64,000 bases of DNA from Gordonia namibiensis NBRC 108229 (GTDB taxonomy: Bacteria > Actinomycetota > Actinomycetes > Mycobacteriales > Mycobacteriaceae): contig NZ_BAHE01000053.1 in the NCBI RefSeq assembly GCF_000298235.1, positions 1 to 64,000 of the forward strand. Direction: 5' to 3'. Shown here piece by piece: positions 39,068 to 48,516 of the stretch; position 1 is the first letter of the stretch; each line of letters starts with the position of its first letter. The position numbers were made by a program, and so were the translations under genes. The notes under the pieces are model-generated. The model searched no databases. It worked only from the letters and a program-made list of their open reading frames with translations, and was not told the origin of the DNA.

Positions 39068-39919
39068 CTAGTTCTCCTCTCGACCGGCCGGCGCCAGCCA
39101 CCTCTCCGGAATCTCGGTTCGCAGGGTGTCGTCGGCGGTGCCGGTGTATCCGTGCCACAGGTCGCTCATCTGGAATTCGACGACGTAGAACCACTCGGCC
39201 TGGGCGTCGGACAGACCCCATGTCTCGTCCTCGGGCGCGGGACTCTCGTAGGCGACGGCCGAGATCCGACCGGTTGCGCCGCGCACGTATTCCGGTGTGC
39301 GCGTGTAGAAGACGACCGGAAGCTCCCGCACGACGACGAGATCGTGGACGGCGAACCGGGCCTCACCGGCCTTTCCTGCGTAGATCTGCGGGTCCCCGAC
39401 CCCTACCGCGTGCCGGTGGTGGGTGTTGCGGGGTACCTCGGAACCGTCACCGACACTGCGGGGTTGCGCTTCGAGTTTCTTGCCCGCCAGTCCCCCGGCG
39501 TACCGTTCCTGCACCTCCAGCATGCGCTCGGAGAGCTCGCCGAGCGCGATGTGGTGTTTCTCGACCAGAACTCTCGCGACCGCCAGCAACCACCGGCCGT
39601 AGTACGGGAGACCGAGGTACTCCGCGCGGCCGACGTCGACATTGCCGATCCGCCGGCGTTCCTCGGAGAGCCAGATCCCGCGCCAGGCCAGGACTTCGCA
39701 CATGACGTAGGTCATGTGCTCCCACAGCTCGTAGGCCTTTCCCTCGTAGAAGATCGGTGCGTCGGGTTCACCGCCGACGTCGTGCACCGGTTTCAGATAG
39801 GCGGTGATCCGCGCGTGATCGAGGAGATCGGGAGTGGGCGCGTCCGGAAGCTCCGGATACGAAGATTTCAGGCGCGCAACAAGATCCAGCTGTCTGGCAC
39901 GTTCTTCTGCTGTACTCAT
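39068..39919 (-). CDS. Fused beta-type subunit of a thiocyanate hydrolase/nitrile hydratase-like enzyme
   Basis: This 283-residue protein joins two parts. Residues about 35-140 carry KPVHDVGGEP, RRRIGNVDVGRAEYLGLPYYG and VLVEKHHIALGELSERML, as in thiocyanate hydrolase alpha or the N-terminal half of nitrile hydratase beta. Residues about 180-275 carry the SH3-like barrel with VVFYTRTPEYVRGATGRIS and PERWLAPAG, as in thiocyanate hydrolase beta or the beta C-terminal half. The parts are separate genes in Thiobacillus thiocyanate hydrolase. The linker 145-178 is rich in Gly and His. It is the first gene of the unit, with GGGAGG before the ATG, 112 bases after the tetR gene on the same strand. 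Confidence 0.75.
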   Translation of the reverse strand: MSTAEERARQLDLVARLKSSYPELPDAPTPDLLDHARITAYLKPVHDVGGEPDAPIFYEGKAYELWEHMTYVMCEVLAWRGIWLSEERRRIGNVDVGRAEYLGLPYYGRWLLAVARVLVEKHHIALGELSERMLEVQERYAGGLAGKKLEAQPRSVGDGSEVPRNTHHRHAVGVGDPQIYAGKAGEARFAVHDLVVVRELPVVFYTRTPEYVRGATGRISAVAYESPAPEDETWGLSDAQAEWFYVVEFQMSDLWHGYTGTADDTLRTEIPERWLAPAGREEN

Positions 39920-40031
39920 CCGTCGCCTCCCGGGAGTAGCGGCCCCGCGGCTTTGAAGCAGAATGTTCCGAAATCTACTCGCGTAGCACGACTTATGGAG
40001 GTGTTTTGACGGAGTCGACGGTCGTGTGACG

Positions 40032-40754
40032 TCAGTTCAGCAGTCGACCGTGCGCGGCGACGAACAGTTCGACGCATACGTCGAGGACGTCTTCGAGGGG
40101 TTCGCGCGGAATGTCGGAGTCCGCTTCCCCGGCGACATACCAGTCGACCATCAACTGGATGACGGCTCCGACGAGCCCGACCGAGGCGAGCCGCTGACGG
40201 GTCGTGGGCGGACGACTTCCCCGTGCCAGCATCAGGATGAGGTCGGCCCATCCGTGTATCGCGCGCATTCGTACGCGCTCGATCTCCGGTGAGACGCCGA
40301 CGACCTCGACCAGCATGACCCGCGCCCGACGCGCATCGTCGGCCAGTGCCGACATGAAGGCCTGCAGGATTGCGCGCGCCGCATCGGAGATGGCTTCTGC
40401 GGGAATGCCTTCCGAAGCATCGATGATCCCGGTCTCGTCGATCGCGGCGTCGAGGAAGCTCCTTGCGGCGGCGATCGTCGAGGTGCGGGCGAAGTCGACG
40501 CAGTCGTCGTAGACCGCGACGAGCAGGTCGGCGCGATCGCTGAAGGATTCGTAGAAGTAGCGCTGGGTGAGCCCGGCCTGGTCGCAGACACTCTTGACCG
40601 AGGCCTTCGCGTATCCGTCGGTACCGAAAACGTCGAGGCCGGCGCTGATCAGAGCGCTGCGGCGCCGAGCCTGGCGTTCGGTCGGGTCCGCTCCCCCATA
40701 GCGCCGGCCGGCGGTTCGGGTGGCGGGGTCTCCCGCGGTGGCGGACGTGGGCAC
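40032..40754 (-). CDS. TetR-family regulator
   Basis: This 240-residue protein has an N-terminal disordered, Arg-rich extension and a TetR helix-turn-helix near 46-76 (GYAKASVKSVCDQAGLTQRYFYESFSDRADLL). The start is GTG at 40754. It is divergent from a membrane hydroxylase gene, and the space between holds two nearly identical CTGACA-N8-TGTCAG palindromes, so it very probably represses both itself and that gene. The thiocyanate-hydrolase-like operon lies downstream on the same strand, and read-through is possible. Confidence 0.88.
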   Translation of the reverse strand: MPTSATAGDPATRTAGRRYGGADPTERQARRRSALISAGLDVFGTDGYAKASVKSVCDQAGLTQRYFYESFSDRADLLVAVYDDCVDFARTSTIAAARSFLDAAIDETGIIDASEGIPAEAISDAARAILQAFMSALADDARRARVMLVEVVGVSPEIERVRMRAIHGWADLILMLARGSRPPTTRQRLASVGLVGAVIQLMVDWYVAGEADSDIPREPLEDVLDVCVELFVAAHGRLLN

Positions 40755-40814
40755 GGGACCTCGCTCCTGTCGTCACGACCCGATTTCGACCGATCGGGTC
40801 TTTACAGCGCTGCT

Positions 40815-40836
40815 TCTGACACGATACCTTGTCAGA
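40815..40836. promoter_or_regulatory. TetR operator 1
   Basis: TCTGACA-N8-TGTCAGA is a 22-bp palindrome with perfect arms. It lies between the divergent tetR and hydroxylase genes. Confidence 0.85.
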
Positions 40837-40842
40837 ATTGAA

Positions 40843-40862
40843 CTGACATGCTGACGTGTCAG
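40843..40862. promoter_or_regulatory. TetR operator 2
   Basis: CTGACA-N8-TGTCAG has arms and spacing identical to operator 1, with centres 27 bp apart, and lies just upstream of the hydroxylase ribosome-binding site. Confidence 0.85.
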
Positions 40863-40884
40863 ATGGTGTCCTAGGGAGTACACG

Positions 40885-41823
40885 GTGTTGGAGTTCTTGC
40901 CGGAACCTATGCGCGAGCCGACGGTTCTCGCGATCCCGTTCTTCTTGTCGATGCTGGCCATCGAGTGGTTCGCCGCGGCCAAGCTCGAACACGATCACGA
41001 CGACGAGGGCGGTCCGGCCCCCGGCGCCTACGAGACCCGGGATGCGCGCGCGAGCGTGATGATGGGGGTCGTCTCCATCGGGACCAGCGCCTTCTGGAAA
41101 CTTCTCGGCCTGCTCGCCTACACCGCCCTGTTCACCTACGTCGCACCGTGGCAGCTGCCGATGAACCAGTGGTACTCGTGGGTCATCGCTTTCGTGGCGG
41201 TGGACTTCATCTACTACTGGGTGCATCGGGTGTCGCACCGCGTGCGCATCGTCTGGGCGACCCATCAGGCCCATCACTCCAGCGAGTACTTCAACTTCGC
41301 TACCGCGCTGCGCCAGAAGTGGAACATCAGCGCCGCGATCGTGATGTGGCTCCCGCTGCCCCTGCTCGGTGTCCCGCCGGCCCTGGTGTTCTTCGCGTAC
41401 TCGCTGAACCTCATCTACCAGTTCTGGATTCACACCGAGCACATCAACAAGATGTGGGCGCCGTTCGAGTACGTGTTCAACACCCCGTCGCATCACCGTG
41501 TGCATCACGGACGCGATCCCGAGTACCTCGACCGCAACTACGGCGGCGTCTTCATCATCTGGGACCGGATGTTCGGATCCTTCACGCCGGAGATCCGCCG
41601 CCCGCGCTACGGGCTGACCAAACCGGTGGACACCTACAACATCTGGCGACTCGAGACGCACGAGTACGTGGCGATCGCCCGCGATGTGAGGTCGACGTCG
41701 AGCTGGCGAGCACGCCTGGGCTACATCTTCGGCCCGCCCGGGTGGACTCCGAAGACGACCGATCCGGCGCCCGAACCGGTGACAGCGGGCACCGAGAGCG
41801 AGTCGGTCAGCCCGCCATCGTGA
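40885..41823 (+). CDS. Membrane fatty acid hydroxylase/sterol desaturase-family protein
   Basis: This 312-residue integral membrane protein has the di-iron histidine boxes: HRVSH near 112, HQAHH near 128, HTEH near 190 and HHRVHH near 210. Four to five hydrophobic segments surround them. Family members hydroxylate or desaturate lipids, sterols or carotenoids using O2. The substrate is unknown; loss of a TetR lipid-type regulator would suggest a fatty acyl or sterol role, which is inference. The GTG start follows GGGAG. The 3' end overlaps the convergent murJ gene by 17 bases. Confidence 0.88.
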   Translation: MLEFLPEPMREPTVLAIPFFLSMLAIEWFAAAKLEHDHDDEGGPAPGAYETRDARASVMMGVVSIGTSAFWKLLGLLAYTALFTYVAPWQLPMNQWYSWVIAFVAVDFIYYWVHRVSHRVRIVWATHQAHHSSEYFNFATALRQKWNISAAIVMWLPLPLLGVPPALVFFAYSLNLIYQFWIHTEHINKMWAPFEYVFNTPSHHRVHHGRDPEYLDRNYGGVFIIWDRMFGSFTPEIRRPRYGLTKPVDTYNIWRLETHEYVAIARDVRSTSSWRARLGYIFGPPGWTPKTTDPAPEPVTAGTESESVSPPS

Positions 41824-44800
41824 CGCGGCCGACCTCGGCCTGGAAGCCGCCCGCCGACGGTGGCAGCGTCTTGATCCACACCATCACGAAGCGGCTCGGT
41901 TGCGGAGACGCGATCGGGATCGTCGTGGTGTTCTGATCGACCCGACCCGCGGCCACCGGGGTGGTCCGGGCGAAGGCGGGCCGCGCGTTCGGCGAGGTGC
42001 GGATCTCCACGTCGAAACCGGGGGTCGGGGTCTCGATGGTCACCGACTTCACCGCGCGCTCGTCACCGAGGTCGAACATCAGGCCGAGCCCCTGCTTGAG
42101 ACCGCCGAAGTCGGGGCGACCGCGGTAGTTGTCGGTCTGCCACGGCGGCGCCGCACCGGTGATCACGTTCCCGACGTTGGCCGAGTTGTCCGGCGGCTGC
42201 GACGAGAAGTCGGCCACGGTCACCCCCCGGAGGGCGATGTCCTGTGCCGGCGGGGCCTCGGCAGGTGCCTTGGCCTCGGGTGTCGGTTGGCCCGGCGGGG
42301 CCGGCTCGGTGGTGGTCAGGATCGAATCGATGTCACTCGAGCCGTCACCGCTGCCGAAGACGTTGGTGGCTCCGACGATCAGCGCGATGACCACGAAGAG
42401 CGCGAGCAGACCGGCGCCGATCAGCAGCGCGAGGTTCTTGCGTCCCGGCTTGTGCTCGGCGCTGCCGACCCGCGGTGCCACCGTGACCGGCGGCGGCGCG
42501 TCGGCGTCGGTGATGGCGGGGAGCATGTCGGTGTTGAGGTCGACCACCGTGGCCTGGTCGAGAACATGCTGGACCGTCGCCGCGGTCCGGATGCCCCGGG
42601 TTCCGTCGAGGGCACGCGCCGCGACCGCCGAGATCTCGAACGGGATGTCGGGCTTCGCCGCCCGCGGTTCCAGGGGCTGACCGTTCTCCCCCGGTGCCGC
42701 CACCGGGATGCCACCGATCGGATCGGTGACGTCGTCGGTGGTGACGAGCCGCGACCCGTTCTCGGGATCGAGGGTCCACCGGTTCAGCAGCAGTGCGTAG
42801 AGCACCGCACCGAGGCCGCGCACGTCGGAGGCCTTGTCGTCCCCGGCGAGGGTGCCCGGGAAGGCCAGGACCGCGTTACCGTCGTGGCTGATGCGGATGC
42901 GGTCGGGATGGTCGATCGACAGCGCGCCACCGGACCGGTGGGCGATCTCTGCGGCCGCGGCCAGCGAGCGCACGGCTCGGGCTGCGCCGATCGGGGACGG
43001 CTCGGACCGGGCGACGTCGGCGAGCGACGAGCCGGGCACCCACTCGGCGACGACGATGCCGCCGGAGGAACCGCGGACGACGTCGAGCACCCGGGCCACT
43101 CCGTCGGAGGTGATCTGTCCCAGACGGAGGGTCCGGGAGAGGACCGCCTGGGGTCCCTGGTCGGTCGCCTTGATGGCCTGTCCGCGCTCGAGCGGCGGCG
43201 CGAGCTGGTCGGCGTCGACGAAGGTCAATGCGACCTCACGGTCGAGGTTGATGTCCTGGGCGCGCCAGAACTGCAGACCGCGGGTGCCGCCATGCTGTTC
43301 GAGGAGCCGGTATCGGCCACCGGCGACCGCGGCGCCCGGGATCAGACGTGGGCCGCGTCGACGGGCGGCCTCCGGTGTCGGCGCGGCGGCCGGCGCGTCG
43401 GGAGTCTGGCCGTGAGTGGATGTGGAGGGAGCCTGCGGTTCGGCGGAATGGGATTCGCCGGGGCCGGATTCGACGGGCGACCCGGTGGGTGCACTCGTGT
43501 CGATCTCGCTGTCACTCACGCGACGGACTCCTTTCCTCCGGTATCTGATGTCGCGCGGAACCGGTGCGCGCTCTGGGATGGGACGTGCTCCCCGGCCGGC
43601 GCCGATCGCGCCGCCGGTGTGCACGGAGTAGGACTGCCACGTCGCGGTGCCCCTGTCGAAGCGGCGCAGCACTTGTACCTGACCAGAGTACGGGAGCGAT
43701 TCGTCCGCAGAGACGCGCGGAAACTGAACTGTGATCGCCGGGGACTGTTCGCGTTCGGGCTCCGCGGGCGGCGCGAGAGCCGGGATGAACCGGCCGAGGA
43801 GGCGACGTACGGAGTTGCCGATCGCGACCACGTCCGGCACCCGTGCGGCGGCCAGACCCGCATAGGTCACCGCCAGCACGACGACCGCCGTCAGGATCAG
43901 GTACAGCAGCGACCCGACCTTGCCGAGCCAACCGATCATGTGGTCGAGGCCGGACATCTTGGCGACGGCCCAGACGACCGCCGAGACGCTCAGAGAGACC
44001 GCGAACGTGACCAGCGTGGTGCGGGCGACGTTCGTCAATCGCGCGCCCCGCAGTCGGCTGCGGAGCAGGTAGTGGCCGACGATGGCGCCGACCAGGTAGC
44101 CGAGCCCGTTGGACAGCGCGAGCCACCGCACGACGTTCGACGGGTCGTCGAACAGGACGGGACCCATGTACGACGACGTCACCTTGACCACGGTGATGCC
44201 GAGCGCGATGAAGGTCGGGGTCCAGGCGTCCTCCCGGGCGTAGAAGACACGTAGCTGGACGAGCGTCATCGAGTACGGGATGAGCGTGAACGCACCCCAG
44301 GCGAGCACCGAACCCAGCTGGGAGGCGTCGGCGGCGTCGAACCGGCCGAAGTTGAACACCGCGATGGCGATGGCCGGCCCGAAGAAGGTCATGAACGACA
44401 CGACCGGGACCAGTGCGACCATCGTCAGGCGTGTGGCCAGCGACAGGTCGTCGACCACGGCCTTCGTGTCGTCGGCGGCCGCATTGCGCGAGAGTCGCGG
44501 CATGATCGCGGTCAGGATGGTCACGCCGAGCACGCCGTAGGGCAGCTGCAGCAACTGCCAGTGGGTGAAGTAGATGCTGACGCCGGACTCCTCGGCGGAG
44601 GCGGCGATCCGGTAGGTCGCGATGAGACCGACCTGCAGCAGCGCCACGTAGGCGACGATCGCCAGCGCCATGTTGCCGAACTGGCGCAACCGGGCGTCGA
44701 TGCCCCATTCGAGCTTGAGATGAACTCCCGCCTTGCGCAGGAACGGCACCAGGACCATGGCTTGCAGCACCACGCCGAGGGTGCACCCGATACCGAGGAC

Positions 44801-45748
44801 GAGCAGCTGCGGATCGCTCATGCGGACCGGGTTGAGCGTGATCTCGCCGGGCACGAGTGCGTACAGCACGAGCGTCGTGATCTGGACGACGTTGTTCAGG
44901 ACCGGTGCCCAGGCGCCCGGCTTGAACAGACCGCGCAGGTTGAGCACCGCGATGAACAGTGCAGAGAGCCCGTAGAACAGGATCTCGGGCAGCAGCAGAT
45001 AGGCGAGGTGGGTGGACAGGTCCCGGTTGACCTGCCCGTCACCGAGATTCAGGTAGGTCAGCAGTGGCGCGGCGATGACGGCCAGAACCGTCGCCGAGCC
45101 GAGCACCACCACGGTGATCGTGAATATTCGGTTGAGAAAGCCCTGACCACCGTCTTCGTCCTCGGCTTCGGCCCGGGCGAGCAGCGGGATGACGATGGCC
45201 GTCAGCACGGCGCCCAACACGACCTCGGCGATCATGTTCGGCAGCACGTCGGCGGCCTGGAACGCCGACGCGATGCCCGAACCGAGCATCGCCAGGATCA
45301 GAACGGTGCGGAGGAAGCCGGTGATCCGACTGAAGAGGGTCGCGATGGCGATCGAGCCACTGGTTCGCAGGATGCTCGAGTCGGAGTCGCGTGCCAGACC
45401 GGTCGACGACGAGTCGTCGGCGGTCACCTTATTCGACGACCCGGTGTTGACGGCGTCCGTCTCGCCGCTGTGTCGTTCGTGGTAACCGGCCGCGTCGAGG
45501 CGTCCGGGTCGGGCCGGCGGGGCATCGACGCGGACACCACCGGGCACGGGGCCCTGAGCATGACGGGCGCCCTGAGGATCGCGGGTGCGGTGGACGGGCG
45601 GCGGGACCGGCCGGCCGGGACGGGGTGGCGGCGGCACCGGGCCGGAACCGGGCGGGATCCGGCGGGGTGCGGCGCGATCCGGACGCTGTGGAGGCACCGC
45701 ACCGGGTGCTCCCGGCCGCGGTTCGCGCGGCACATCGTTCCAGTTCAC
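41807..45748 (-). CDS. murJ: MurJ lipid II flippase fused to pseudokinase and extracellular domain
   Basis: This 1,313-residue protein begins with a 115-residue Pro/Arg-rich tail, followed by a MATE-type MurJ domain (about 130-690) that flips lipid II. After a linker comes a kinase-like domain (about 800-1010) lacking key residues: the ATP Lys in VALTFVD, the HRD motif (SIDHPDRIRIS) and DFG. One helix (ALLIGAGLLALFVVIALIV) leads to a sugar-binding-like outer domain. The same architecture is seen in M. tuberculosis Rv3910, where the pseudokinase binds FhaA. The start is GTG at 45748. A strong internal ribosome-binding site precedes codon 744. Confidence 0.9.
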   Translation of the reverse strand: MNWNDVPREPRPGAPGAVPPQRPDRAAPRRIPPGSGPVPPPPRPGRPVPPPVHRTRDPQGARHAQGPVPGGVRVDAPPARPGRLDAAGYHERHSGETDAVNTGSSNKVTADDSSSTGLARDSDSSILRTSGSIAIATLFSRITGFLRTVLILAMLGSGIASAFQAADVLPNMIAEVVLGAVLTAIVIPLLARAEAEDEDGGQGFLNRIFTITVVVLGSATVLAVIAAPLLTYLNLGDGQVNRDLSTHLAYLLLPEILFYGLSALFIAVLNLRGLFKPGAWAPVLNNVVQITTLVLYALVPGEITLNPVRMSDPQLLVLGIGCTLGVVLQAMVLVPFLRKAGVHLKLEWGIDARLRQFGNMALAIVAYVALLQVGLIATYRIAASAEESGVSIYFTHWQLLQLPYGVLGVTILTAIMPRLSRNAAADDTKAVVDDLSLATRLTMVALVPVVSFMTFFGPAIAIAVFNFGRFDAADASQLGSVLAWGAFTLIPYSMTLVQLRVFYAREDAWTPTFIALGITVVKVTSSYMGPVLFDDPSNVVRWLALSNGLGYLVGAIVGHYLLRSRLRGARLTNVARTTLVTFAVSLSVSAVVWAVAKMSGLDHMIGWLGKVGSLLYLILTAVVVLAVTYAGLAAARVPDVVAIGNSVRRLLGRFIPALAPPAEPEREQSPAITVQFPRVSADESLPYSGQVQVLRRFDRGTATWQSYSVHTGGAIGAGRGARPIPERAPVPRDIRYRRKGVRRVSDSEIDTSAPTGSPVESGPGESHSAEPQAPSTSTHGQTPDAPAAAPTPEAARRRGPRLIPGAAVAGGRYRLLEQHGGTRGLQFWRAQDINLDREVALTFVDADQLAPPLERGQAIKATDQGPQAVLSRTLRLGQITSDGVARVLDVVRGSSGGIVVAEWVPGSSLADVARSEPSPIGAARAVRSLAAAAEIAHRSGGALSIDHPDRIRISHDGNAVLAFPGTLAGDDKASDVRGLGAVLYALLLNRWTLDPENGSRLVTTDDVTDPIGGIPVAAPGENGQPLEPRAAKPDIPFEISAVAARALDGTRGIRTAATVQHVLDQATVVDLNTDMLPAITDADAPPPVTVAPRVGSAEHKPGRKNLALLIGAGLLALFVVIALIVGATNVFGSGDGSSDIDSILTTTEPAPPGQPTPEAKAPAEAPPAQDIALRGVTVADFSSQPPDNSANVGNVITGAAPPWQTDNYRGRPDFGGLKQGLGLMFDLGDERAVKSVTIETPTPGFDVEIRTSPNARPAFARTTPVAAGRVDQNTTTIPIASPQPSRFVMVWIKTLPPSAGGFQAEVGRVTMAG
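43517..43534 (-). promoter_or_regulatory. Internal ribosome-binding site and GTG inside murJ
   Basis: On the minus strand AAAGGAG (complement of 43528-43534) is followed 8 bases later by GTG at 43519, in frame with murJ (codon 744). Translation would give a 570-residue protein starting MSDSEIDTSAPTGS that contains only the pseudokinase and outer domain. Confidence 0.6.
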
Positions 45749-45780
45749 GTGTTGTTTCGCCGTCCTCGTTCAGTGCTCGA

Positions 45781-48516
45781 TCAGGGGTCGTGCGGGTGGT
45801 CTTCCGGCTCCTCGCCGGGTGGCCGACCCTCGCCTTGCAGGGTACGGCGTCGCTCCTGATAGCCGCTTCCCGCCAGCATCCGCTCGAGTTCGTCGGGTTC
45901 GGGCCGGTCGGCGTCGGCGGGGTCGGGCTGACCGCGGAACCGGTGCCACAGCCTGCGCGCGGTCAGCAGCACGAGCGCCACGCCGGCGACGATGGTGATG
46001 TAGAACAGCGGCTTGCCGTAGGCGTTGGTGTGCACCTGCAGGGTGATCGGCTGGCCGAGGGGCACACCGGTGACCGTGGCCAGCCGGATGTCGATGGTGA
46101 CGGCCTCGGAGGTCTCGCCGCGTGTGGGGAGTTGGATCTGCCGGGTTCCGCGGGCGGGGATCTCGATCACCCCGAGATCGCCGATCTCGACGCCCTCGGG
46201 CGCGGACGTGGTCAGGCGGGCCCGGACCGGCAGGGCGAGGTCGTTGCGCACCGCGAGCAGTACCGGGCTGCGTTCGGAGGCCAGGGTGTACCGGCCGCCG
46301 GGGTCGAGGATCGTGACGGACTGACCGAGGCGGTGCAGGGTCGACGCCACGGCGTCGATGCGCTCCTCCTGCAGCCGACGCAGATGCGTGTAGACGGCGG
46401 ATCCCGCGACGTCGGGGGACCTGATGGCGCGCAGCTGGTCCTCGCGCAGCGGCGACATGTACCGCTCCGGGGTGGCCGCGACATCGGCCGACCGGACCAG
46501 CGCGCCCTCGAACTGCCAACTGTCCTCGACGTTGCGACGGATGGCGGCGGTCGCCTGCGAGGTGAGCACGGATCCGATGCGGCCGACGGGTCCCACCCCC
46601 GGTGGGTCGGTCAGCCGGCCGGTGGCACCTGCGGTGTTCAGTTCCTGCACCAGGGACGGCAGGGGTGTCGGGGTCGCGGCACCGGACTCGAGCAGCAGGC
46701 GCGCGGTCGCGAAGAGCGCGTCGGAATCCGCGACCGTCGGGGACCAGTAGGTCGGGGGCACGAGGAACGCAGACCGCCCGACCACCGGATTTCGGGGGCC
46801 GGAGTCGTCTGCCGAGTCCGGTTGCGGCGCGGCGATCGCCGGGTAGGCCAGCGCGGCGATCGCACTCTGGCGACGGCTGCCGGTCGATTCGTCGGTGAGG
46901 TCGACCTGCTGTGACTTCGGGGTGAGGGCCGGGGTGCTCGGGGCGGTGCCGATCGCGGCGAGCGACGCCGTGATGGGTGCGTCGAAGGTCTGGGCGGTGA
47001 GGCGGCCGACACGGTAGCGACCGGTGTCGTCGCGGCGGCCGGTGGGGGCGACCGAGTTCGACGCGAGTGCAACGGAGGTGACGGCGGCTTCGGCCAGGGC
47101 GTCGGCACCGGCGTCGTCGATGGCGCCGAGCGCGGGCACCGACAGGCCGCGCACGCTGCGCACGCCCAGGATGGCGTCGATGATGTCGGCGGGCTTGCGG
47201 AGGGCGGACTCGGTGAGGCCGGTGTTGCCGATCCTGGCGAGCGACGTCAGGTCGGCCTGCGCGAACGGCAACGCCACCACGCACATCCGGCTCGCGGTCC
47301 ACCGCAGGTCGTCGAGCCAGCGGCCGGCGATCTCGGATCCGTTGCCTGGCCGGGCGGCCGAGGTCGGGTCGGCCGGGTTCGTCGACACCTCGTAGCCGAG
47401 GGACATCGCACGGACGGTCACGAGGAGGTCGGGGTCGACGGCCAGGCACATGCTCTCGGCGAGCTTCTCGGAGCCGGGCATCGCGGCCGGCGCCGGTTCG
47501 GCGGGACTCTCCGCCGGGGGTTCGGAGGACGGCGGTCCGGACTCCTCGCGCGGTGGCGTGCCGACGACCTTCTGCAACGACTTGAGCAGTTCGTTCAGCC
47601 GGCCGCCGGTGTCGAGCGACCGTGCCATGTCCTCGTTGATCAGCCGGACGGGTTCGGTGTTGCCGCCGAGCACACCGGGCGCGAGCTGCGGCGGCGCGGC
47701 CATCGGCCACAGCATCGTCATCCGGGCCGGGCTGGCCAGATCCGCCGAGACCGAACCGTCCGGGCCGAGCCCGGGCACCGACGGCGAACCCGTCTCGTCG
47801 GTCGGATCGACGTAGTTGCGCGCACGGTTCTCGTCCGGCGGCAGCGACAGCACCGGGAGGAGCATGCGCGAGCCGGCGACCTGGGCCGGGTTGCCGTAGT
47901 CGGGGGTGCCGTTGACGTTGACCTGCATCGGATAGACGCCGGTCTCGGAGATCCCGAGGCCCTGACCGTCGGGCCCGGAGCCGGCGGACAGTGCCATCGA
48001 CATCCGGAAGCCGACACTCTCCCCCGGCGCGAGGGACTCACTGAGCGTCTCGAACGGGCCGGCGACGGCGATCGCGGGATCGTCGTCGGCGAGCTGGGTG
48101 CGCAACCCTGAGGCCGACGAGACGGGATCACCACGTTCGAGACGGATGGACAGGTTGCTGATCGAGCGGTCGCCGATGTTGTCGACGCGACCGCTCACCG
48201 TCACCAGCGGCCTGCTGGTGGTGGTCACGATCGACGGGGTCATCGAGTCGATGACGATGCGTGCGAACCGCGGCGACGACTGCTGGGCGGGATCCGCCCC
48301 GGTGGCACTCGTCTCGGGCACGGCGGAGGCCGGTGCGGCGACACCCGGCAGCAACAGCAGCGCGACGACGCCGAGCACCGCCGCCAATGCGGTCACGACC
48401 TGCACCCGCCGCGGATCGATGATCCCGCCGCGACGATCATGACGTCGCTCGGATCGGCGGAGAGAAGGACGAGGGATCGGACCGGACCGGTCGGGCAACA
48501 GGCGCGCCTCAGCCAT
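45781..48516 (-). CDS. DUF6049-family secreted/membrane protein (Rv3909-like)
   Basis: This 911-residue protein has an N-terminal signal-type helix near 40-65 ([28 protein letters not shown]). A large extracytoplasmic part contains an Ig-like section ([21 protein letters not shown]), and the C-terminal helix is [20 protein letters not shown]. It matches the large protein next to mviN in M. tuberculosis (Rv3909). Function is unknown; conserved linkage with murJ suggests a role in cell envelope assembly. The ATG at 48516 overlaps the Nudix stop by 8 bases. The gene ends 32 bases before murJ. Confidence 0.82.
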   Translation of the reverse strand: MAEARLLPDRSGPIPRPSLRRSERRHDRRGGIIDPRRVQVVTALAAVLGVVALLLLPGVAAPASAVPETSATGADPAQQSSPRFARIVIDSMTPSIVTTTSRPLVTVSGRVDNIGDRSISNLSIRLERGDPVSSASGLRTQLADDDPAIAVAGPFETLSESLAPGESVGFRMSMALSAGSGPDGQGLGISETGVYPMQVNVNGTPDYGNPAQVAGSRMLLPVLSLPPDENRARNYVDPTDETGSPSVPGLGPDGSVSADLASPARMTMLWPMAAPPQLAPGVLGGNTEPVRLINEDMARSLDTGGRLNELLKSLQKVVGTPPREESGPPSSEPPAESPAEPAPAAMPGSEKLAESMCLAVDPDLLVTVRAMSLGYEVSTNPADPTSAARPGNGSEIAGRWLDDLRWTASRMCVVALPFAQADLTSLARIGNTGLTESALRKPADIIDAILGVRSVRGLSVPALGAIDDAGADALAEAAVTSVALASNSVAPTGRRDDTGRYRVGRLTAQTFDAPITASLAAIGTAPSTPALTPKSQQVDLTDESTGSRRQSAIAALAYPAIAAPQPDSADDSGPRNPVVGRSAFLVPPTYWSPTVADSDALFATARLLLESGAATPTPLPSLVQELNTAGATGRLTDPPGVGPVGRIGSVLTSQATAAIRRNVEDSWQFEGALVRSADVAATPERYMSPLREDQLRAIRSPDVAGSAVYTHLRRLQEERIDAVASTLHRLGQSVTILDPGGRYTLASERSPVLLAVRNDLALPVRARLTTSAPEGVEIGDLGVIEIPARGTRQIQLPTRGETSEAVTIDIRLATVTGVPLGQPITLQVHTNAYGKPLFYITIVAGVALVLLTARRLWHRFRGQPDPADADRPEPDELERMLAGSGYQERRRTLQGEGRPPGEEPEDHPHDP

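Noticed and set aside
41900-44254. 784-residue plus-strand open frame across murJ
   Set aside because: Antisense shadow of the murJ-pseudokinase gene; no ribosome-binding site or family match.
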